59,381 bases of DNA from an uncultured Lachnospiraceae bacterium. Its GTDB lineage: Bacteria > Bacillota > Clostridia > Lachnospirales > Lachnospiraceae. The position numbers and the translations under genes were made by a program. Below, one piece after another: positions 55,301 through 59,381 of this stretch. Under the pieces are notes generated by a model. The model was not told the DNA's origin. It saw only the letters and a list, made by a program, of their open reading frames with translations, and did not search any database. Every line of letters begins with the position of its first letter. The stretch's first letter is position 1. The stretch is taken from positions 1 to 59,381 of the forward strand of contig CAKRGM010000014.1 in NCBI GenBank assembly GCA_934330725.1. The letters are read 5' to 3'.

Positions 55301-56866
55301 GGAGATTATGTAAAGGACGGAAAAGCTGAAGTTATGGTACAGTGTACAGCAGACAGTGCATTGCCACAGCTTACAGAAAAAGAACCTACAAAGACAGGAG
55401 CAGATAACAGCAGCTGGGATGGAACATCAAAGCCTGCAAGCTATGATTTCTGTATTCCATGGATAACAGATACACAGTATTATGCTGAATCATATCAGTA
55501 CCATTTCCTCAATATGAACCAGTGGATTGTGGATAATGCCAAAGACTGGAATATGAATTATGTTATCCACACAGGTGATATCGTAGATGAATATGATATT
55601 ACATATCAGTGGGAAAATGCAGATAAAGCCATGGGAATTTTTGATAAAGCAGGTATTCCTTATGGTGTACTTGGTGGTAACCATGATGTTGCCGGTGGTG
55701 CAAAGAAATATGATAATTACTATAAGTATTTCGGTGAGGACAGAGTAAAGTCACAGCCTACATTTGGTGAATCATATGATAATAATAAGGGACATTACGA
55801 TCTTATAAGCAAGGATGGACAGGATTTTATATTCATTTACATGAGCTGGGATATTTATACAGATGAAATCAACTGGCTTAATGATGTACTTGCAAAATAT
55901 AGTGACAGAAAAGCATTTATATGTCTTCACAGATATACAAATGTAAAGCAGACAGATGGTTCATATCTTGATTACACAGGAATCATGCTTCAGAAAGAAG
56001 TAGTAGCTAAAAATCATAACGTAGTAGCAGTATTAAACGGACATTATCATGGTTCATCATATGAAACAGTTAAGTTTGATGATGATAACGATGGAATCAA
56101 GGAAAGAACAGTATATCAGATCTGTACTGATTACCAGTCAGGATTTGAGGGTGGCGCAGAATATATAAAGATGCTTTACTTCGATCTTGATAATGACAAA
56201 GTTTATATTAATTCATATTCACCATATTATGATGATTATAATTACTATGATGAAAAAGCAGTAAACATTTCAGAGGATGGTGCGAAGGGCGACAGTATTG
56301 ATGCAATATCCCTTGATATGGATTTTGATACAGATAAAAAGACAATATCAGAAAATGCATTTACAGCGTCTGTTCGTTCAAATAATGAAATCGGAACTGC
56401 AAATGTTGATAAAGACGGTACTGCTTCATTTAAGTGGGATAAGCTTAATGAAAATACAAAGTATACATGGTATGCACAGGCAAATAACATCCTTTCAGGA
56501 AAGCTTACAACTGATATGAATGAATTTACTACACAGAAGGTTGCAAATGATAATCCGGCAGATAATTCTGACAGAAGAAATAATGGCAGTACAGCAGATG
56601 GTAATAATGGACAGTCAGTCAATAATTCTGATGGGGTAAATGATAATATCAGCAATGGCACAGCAGATTCAAATGCTAATGCAAATGTTAATGCTAATGC
56701 AGATGCTCAAAAGTCAGGAAATGCAGCAAGGACAGGTGATAAGACACAAATGACAGGATTACTTGTTGTAATGGCCGGAGCTGCAGTCATTGGATTGTCT
56801 GTGGCAGTAAGCAGTAAAGCAGGAAAGAGGAAAAAAGTTGAAAGAGAGCAAAAGAACGCAGATTAA
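52349..56866 (+). CDS. Large secreted lamin-tail and metallophosphoesterase surface protein
   Basis: A 1505-residue exported protein. It has a signal peptide (about 1-31) and two lamin-tail-like beta domains (from GLWITEIYNNDVDRS at about 40 and GLYVTEIFPNDVNRS at about 249). Ig-like domains fill about 450-540 and 790-890. A calcineurin-like phosphoesterase spans about 1030-1260, with the metal set TDTQ, HTGDIVDE, GGNHDV, LHRY and GHYHG. A fibronectin-like strand region, an Asn/Asp-rich spacer, and the end ARTGDKTQ + hydrophobic stretch + KAGKRKK complete it. The end looks like a sortase-type or membrane anchor but lacks LPxTG. Possible roles are surface phosphatase or nuclease; the substrate is unknown. 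The stop overlaps the next gene. Confidence 0.85.
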   Translation: MRKKQLIASGLLAMTLAGSVFGNGRLSMISAESNNVPASKGLWITEIYNNDVDRSEKNNKREAGGYNSVNLFKSTQDLMEYVEITNTTSEKIDFNKNYKLIYEAQGKSEEQKVTTLDGSQNVVIEPGECVVFWNHRTDTDGPTEAQLRQDLRIPDETKIVAVNNNINWATTGATFKITTSAGDVCSEYTATSSDTADGMSVELSIPDMGSKMNLYTAFALPSPGTVYSGQLNGQTTVKVPQDTKPKGLYVTEIFPNDVNRSSVYGTTSDLMECFEITNTTDAAIDVNKEYEIDYVVKESNFKQLPLHTGDLKSDECIIPAHSSAVIWCHRGEYSLAGLTSYPTESEFRSALKIPDDVKVFTFTNQNGMNNTNRGIAIFKKNEDGSKKLISNYNYNGVTDLKDNRSVDLAVSPEGPEMLVYKTYSTSNMGIVNDSQLTFIPDDGSSMEITPSGEIPESITQGDEINIEYDLKDSTLPRKSVSMNYRFDGQGDWICNNEINQRAPYKFYARIPANELFTHDYVEFYVSANNRYRSTKTEIKRININKLNNVDGIRTNISEKENLKDTVTITANDGTDNANTKIYIDDEQVDAMPMIEDGAYLSFLTMERDSYFLNALATTDNEIISGLVSWKDQNGKAVRIDNHYFTYDETTGKYKVSLRFWSGTQGATVDDIYEPDSNREDFKVTQIKMVLANGNEYLPVSIGPDAADTSAKTNLSTAYNTVHAIGDSAGMCPYMDMNFEIPASEVTGVGYKLDTTKLADGEHKLKVTNGTVTKESTFVVDNTAPEIKSNIEQGSVLTGSIKIAPEINEANSLDEYTVQLDGRPVTVPYETTAFELKKGNHKLEIFTKDAAGNEAGKTIDFTVGDVDMNLKSMDSDSVTSDSAQLSVKLADNIDDAEVTFYEGKNLDVSDIQTKKTDGSLPYITYTVNTGDIADDETVCANWNGTASNTDKTHAVNMFTKNVKTQNWDKIGEADQTGSIKGTFSAGDYVKDGKAEVMVQCTADSALPQLTEKEPTKTGADNSSWDGTSKPASYDFCIPWITDTQYYAESYQYHFLNMNQWIVDNAKDWNMNYVIHTGDIVDEYDITYQWENADKAMGIFDKAGIPYGVLGGNHDVAGGAKKYDNYYKYFGEDRVKSQPTFGESYDNNKGHYDLISKDGQDFIFIYMSWDIYTDEINWLNDVLAKYSDRKAFICLHRYTNVKQTDGSYLDYTGIMLQKEVVAKNHNVVAVLNGHYHGSSYETVKFDDDNDGIKERTVYQICTDYQSGFEGGAEYIKMLYFDLDNDKVYINSYSPYYDDYNYYDEKAVNISEDGAKGDSIDAISLDMDFDTDKKTISENAFTASVRSNNEIGTANVDKDGTASFKWDKLNENTKYTWYAQANNILSGKLTTDMNEFTTQKVANDNPADNSDRRNNGSTADGNNGQSVNNSDGVNDNISNGTADSNANANVNANADAQKSGNAARTGDKTQMTGLLVVMAGAAVIGLSVAVSSKAGKRKKVEREQKNAD

Positions 56867-58016
56867 AAAATCAAATGGGCTCTTATATTCATATTTGCAG
56901 GATGATAATAAAAGGCGTTATGTGATTGGTATTGCGGTAATGATTATAGTAATTGGAATTATAATGATGTTAGCTGGACGCGTTACAAGAGTAAATATTA
57001 AGGCTGGCGAAAGTTCTGATTATGTAAAAGCAGTCGTTTTGAAGGTGGTCGAGGATGAGTCTTCTCATAAGGAATTTGGAGGACATCAGAAGGTACAGGT
57101 AAAGATTACACGCGGAAAATATAAAGGACAGGTATGTGAATTAACCAATTCCAATTCGTATCAGCTTGGAGCTTACTGTGTTGAAGGAACAAAAGTTATT
57201 GCACGTATTGCAGCAGACGAAAATGGAAATATTACAGGTGCCGTATTTAATTATGACAGAGAAGGTGTTGTATGGTTTCTTGTAGCAGCATTTGCAATAA
57301 GTCTGATAGTGATTGGCGGTAAAAAAGGAGTATCTTCTTTAGTAGCTCTTGTATACACAATGCTGTGTATTGTATTCTGCTATATTCCGCTTATTTACAT
57401 AGGTGTAAATCCAATGTTTGCAGCAGTGGTGTCAGCAATAATAATTCTTTGTGCAACTATATTTCTGATAAATGGCTGGTCTGATAAAAGCTGTTGTGCA
57501 ATGATTGGAACAACAGTAGGTGTGACAATTTCGGGAATGTTTGCATTTATTGCCGGGCAGGTTTCACATCTTTCCGGATATAATATGACTGATGTGGAAT
57601 CCATGGTATATATATCAAATTATACACATCTGGGTGTCGCAGACATATTGTTTGCCGGAATATTAATTTCATCACTTGGAGCCGTAATGGATGTAAGTGT
57701 ATCAGTTGTTGCGGCGATAAAGGAGATATCGGTGAAGGCACCTGAACTTGGTTTTAAAGATTTATTTATGTCAGGAATGCATGTTGGGCATGATATGATG
57801 GGAACAATGTCCAATACACTTATACTTGCGTATGTTGGAGCAGCTACAGGAACAGTTCTTACAATATATTCATATGAAATGCCATATCTTCAGATTATGG
57901 GTTATAATTCGATAGTTATCGAAATTGTATCAGGAATATGCGGAACGATAGGAGTAATACTTACAGTTCCGGTGCAGGCTGCAATAACAGCATTCTGGCT
58001 GAATAAAAAGAAGTAA
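56838..58016 (+). CDS. YibE/F family membrane protein
   Basis: A 392-residue multi-pass membrane protein. One N-terminal helix (about 29-47), an extracytoplasmic beta domain (about 50-125) and roughly seven further helices match the YibE/F family, whose role is unestablished. The start codon appears to be TTG at 56838 (AAGAGG seven bases upstream), overlapping the previous gene by 29 bp. No in-frame ATG occurs before the first membrane helix. The overlap suggests cotranscription with the large surface protein. Confidence 0.85.
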   Translation: MKESKRTQIKKSNGLLYSYLQDDNKRRYVIGIAVMIIVIGIIMMLAGRVTRVNIKAGESSDYVKAVVLKVVEDESSHKEFGGHQKVQVKITRGKYKGQVCELTNSNSYQLGAYCVEGTKVIARIAADENGNITGAVFNYDREGVVWFLVAAFAISLIVIGGKKGVSSLVALVYTMLCIVFCYIPLIYIGVNPMFAAVVSAIIILCATIFLINGWSDKSCCAMIGTTVGVTISGMFAFIAGQVSHLSGYNMTDVESMVYISNYTHLGVADILFAGILISSLGAVMDVSVSVVAAIKEISVKAPELGFKDLFMSGMHVGHDMMGTMSNTLILAYVGAATGTVLTIYSYEMPYLQIMGYNSIVIEIVSGICGTIGVILTVPVQAAITAFWLNKKK

Positions 58017-58105
58017 AAGTATTTTTGCAGGTAGTTTGTCTGCAGTTTAAACTGTAACAGCAGCTGTCATATAGAAGGCAAATATACAAAATATAGAAAA
58101 TAATA

Positions 58106-58149
58106 AATCAACCGGTATTGGAAAAGTTTCATGCCGGTTGATTTTGTGT
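58106..58149 (+). terminator. Terminator after the YibE/F gene
   Basis: AATCAACCGGT pairs with GCCGGTTGATT, then TTGTGTTAATT. Confidence 0.8.
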
Positions 58150-58229
58150 TAATTGAGAAATCTGTTTATTCAAAAGGTATTAGTAATTCAGGAAAAAAAT
58201 AAGTATTGAGTGAATATTTATCAAATGAC

Positions 58230-58238
58230 TGGTATAAT
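58230..58238 (+). promoter_or_regulatory. Extended -10 promoter of the dipeptidase gene
   Basis: TGGTATAAT (TGnTATAAT) about 20 bp before the start codon, giving a very short leader. Confidence 0.5.
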
Positions 58239-58257
58239 AAAAACGAGGTGAATGGTT

Positions 58258-59292
58258 ATGATTTATGATATGCATTGTGATACCATAACGAAGATATGGG
58301 CTGAACAGAAATCGGGAAAAGAATCAGGTTTACGGGAAAATAATTTTCATATTGATCTTATGAAAATGAAGAAAGCCGGATACGGACTGCAGTGTTTTGC
58401 TGCATATATTAATAAGGGAGAGGCTTTGCAGGCATTAAAACTTATGGGTAAAGAAGCTGCAGATGAAGCAGAATATCCAAAGCTTATGGCAGAGGAACTT
58501 ATTAATACATACTGGAATGAGATAAAGAAGAATGAAGATATGATAGCGCCTGTTCTTTCGGCAGCTGATATTGATAAGAATGAAAAAGAAGGCAGGATGT
58601 CTGCACTTCTTACAATAGAGGGAGGAGAGGTATGCCTTGGAAACCTGTCACAGCTTAGAAAGTTTTATGATATGGGTGTGCGGCTTATGACACTTACATG
58701 GAATTATGAGAATGAGCTGGGGTATCCTAATACGGATATTGGACACAATGAAAATTCTGATGTAACAGTTCCGGATATATCAAATGGACTTAAGGATAAG
58801 GGGATAGAATTTGTAGAAGAGATGCAGAAGCTTGGAATGGCAGTTGATGTATCGCATTTATCAGATGCAGGGTTTATGGATGTTGCAAAATATTCAACTA
58901 AGCCGTTTACCGCATCACATTCAAATGCCAGGAAGCTTGCGGGGCATGTAAGAAATCTTACAGATGAGATGATAAGAATAATTGCTCAAAAGGGTGGAGT
59001 GATTGGTCTTAATTACTACGGAAGATTCCTTAATTTTGAAAAAAACAGTGATATTATAAAGAGCACTGTGGATGATATTGTAAGACACGCTGAATATATG
59101 AAGAATACAGGCGGAATTGACGTCATAGGTCTTGGGTCTGATTTTGATGGTATAGATGGAGAACTTCAGATGAAGGACTGCGGATATCTTGAAATGCTGA
59201 TAGATGGCCTGGTCAGGAATGGGTTTACAGAAAATGAAATTGATAAAATTACATATAAGAATGTTAAGAGATTCCTGTATGATATTTTATAA
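58258..59292 (+). CDS. Membrane dipeptidase family (peptidase M19) protein
   Basis: A 344-residue zinc dipeptidase of the renal-dipeptidase family. Metal ligands are visible as MHCDT (His-x-Asp at about 5-7), LTIEGGE (bridging Glu about 123), DVSHLSD and ASHSNAR (His residues) and GLGSDFDG (Asp). No signal peptide, so probably cytoplasmic; members cleave dipeptides, including ones with a D-residue at the second position. The start at 58258 has GAGGTG upstream; the ATG at 58252 is too close to that site. Confidence 0.92.
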   Translation: MIYDMHCDTITKIWAEQKSGKESGLRENNFHIDLMKMKKAGYGLQCFAAYINKGEALQALKLMGKEAADEAEYPKLMAEELINTYWNEIKKNEDMIAPVLSAADIDKNEKEGRMSALLTIEGGEVCLGNLSQLRKFYDMGVRLMTLTWNYENELGYPNTDIGHNENSDVTVPDISNGLKDKGIEFVEEMQKLGMAVDVSHLSDAGFMDVAKYSTKPFTASHSNARKLAGHVRNLTDEMIRIIAQKGGVIGLNYYGRFLNFEKNSDIIKSTVDDIVRHAEYMKNTGGIDVIGLGSDFDGIDGELQMKDCGYLEMLIDGLVRNGFTENEIDKITYKNVKRFLYDIL

Positions 59293-59381
59293 AATAAAAT
59301 TACCACAGCTTTGAAAGGTAAAAATAATTCGCACTAATAGTACTAAAATTTAAGCTGATTTCTTTGCGATAAGGTAAAATA

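Noticed and set aside
59293..59381. Right-edge sequence
   Set aside because: A/T-rich non-coding stretch with no open frame, hairpin or promoter I could support.

Overview
The window looks like a chromosomal segment of a low-GC, spore-gene-carrying Firmicute, most likely a gut Lachnospiraceae (Lachnospira, Eubacterium, Roseburia or Butyrivibrio type). The reasons are A/T-rich codon use, strong AGGAGG-type ribosome sites, TTGACA/TATAAT promoters, an alpha/beta small acid-soluble spore protein, AddAB instead of RecBCD, the rpmE-DUF1385-prmC-prfA gene order, and cohesin/dockerin and cadherin-like surface modules. The species assignment is inference; no rRNA is present.

Left edge (1-2 kb): a small defence-type patch. 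A fragment resembling a type I restriction specificity subunit (hsdS) runs off the left end. Next is an Abi_2/AbiF-type HEPN protein, bracketed by two nearly identical ~67-nt RNA genes in direct orientation. Each RNA gene has its own consensus promoter and ends in a U-tract hairpin. This is the most interesting system in the window: a putative HEPN RNase with an RNA partner, carrying a duplicated RNA. A short unrecognised ORF lies beside it.

Region 2-13 kb: pyrE; three small membrane proteins (one VanZ-like); a 133-bp nested palindrome; an M29-like aminopeptidase; the purine genes purE-purM-purN-purD; hisS; a two-gene module of a DUF3990-type putative ADP-ribosyltransferase and a DUF3791-like partner; and a Ser/Gly-rich FMN_bind-like surface protein on the minus strand.

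Region 13-32 kb: addB-addA (recombinational repair), an alpha/beta hydrolase, a small unknown protein, prfC (RF3), and a secreted glucosaminidase ending in a dockerin-like pair. The next gene encodes a membrane-anchored cohesin-like protein. After these come a convergent GT2 glycosyltransferase and a DegV protein, a DJ-1/PfpI protein, a D-Ala-D-Ala carboxypeptidase and a SASP.

Region 32-48 kb: an acyl-CoA thioesterase on the minus strand, then a protein-quality-control cluster tig-clpP-clpX-lon-engB. Minus-strand genes follow: a DUF4364 regulator, a TIGR01212 radical SAM protein and a malic enzyme. Then come rho, rpmE, a DUF1385 protein, prmC and prfA, a translation/termination cluster.

Region 48-59 kb: a chemoreceptor (MCP) pseudogene broken by one frameshift and three nonsense codons, a 7TM-type GGDEF(degenerate)-EAL protein, a 1505-residue secreted lamin-tail/metallophosphoesterase protein, a YibE/F membrane protein and an M19 dipeptidase.

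Several housekeeping proteins (AddA, EngB, Rho) carry in-frame minisatellite insertions of hydrophilic repeats, which is a recurring oddity here. No tRNA, rRNA, CRISPR array, insertion sequence or complete prophage was found.
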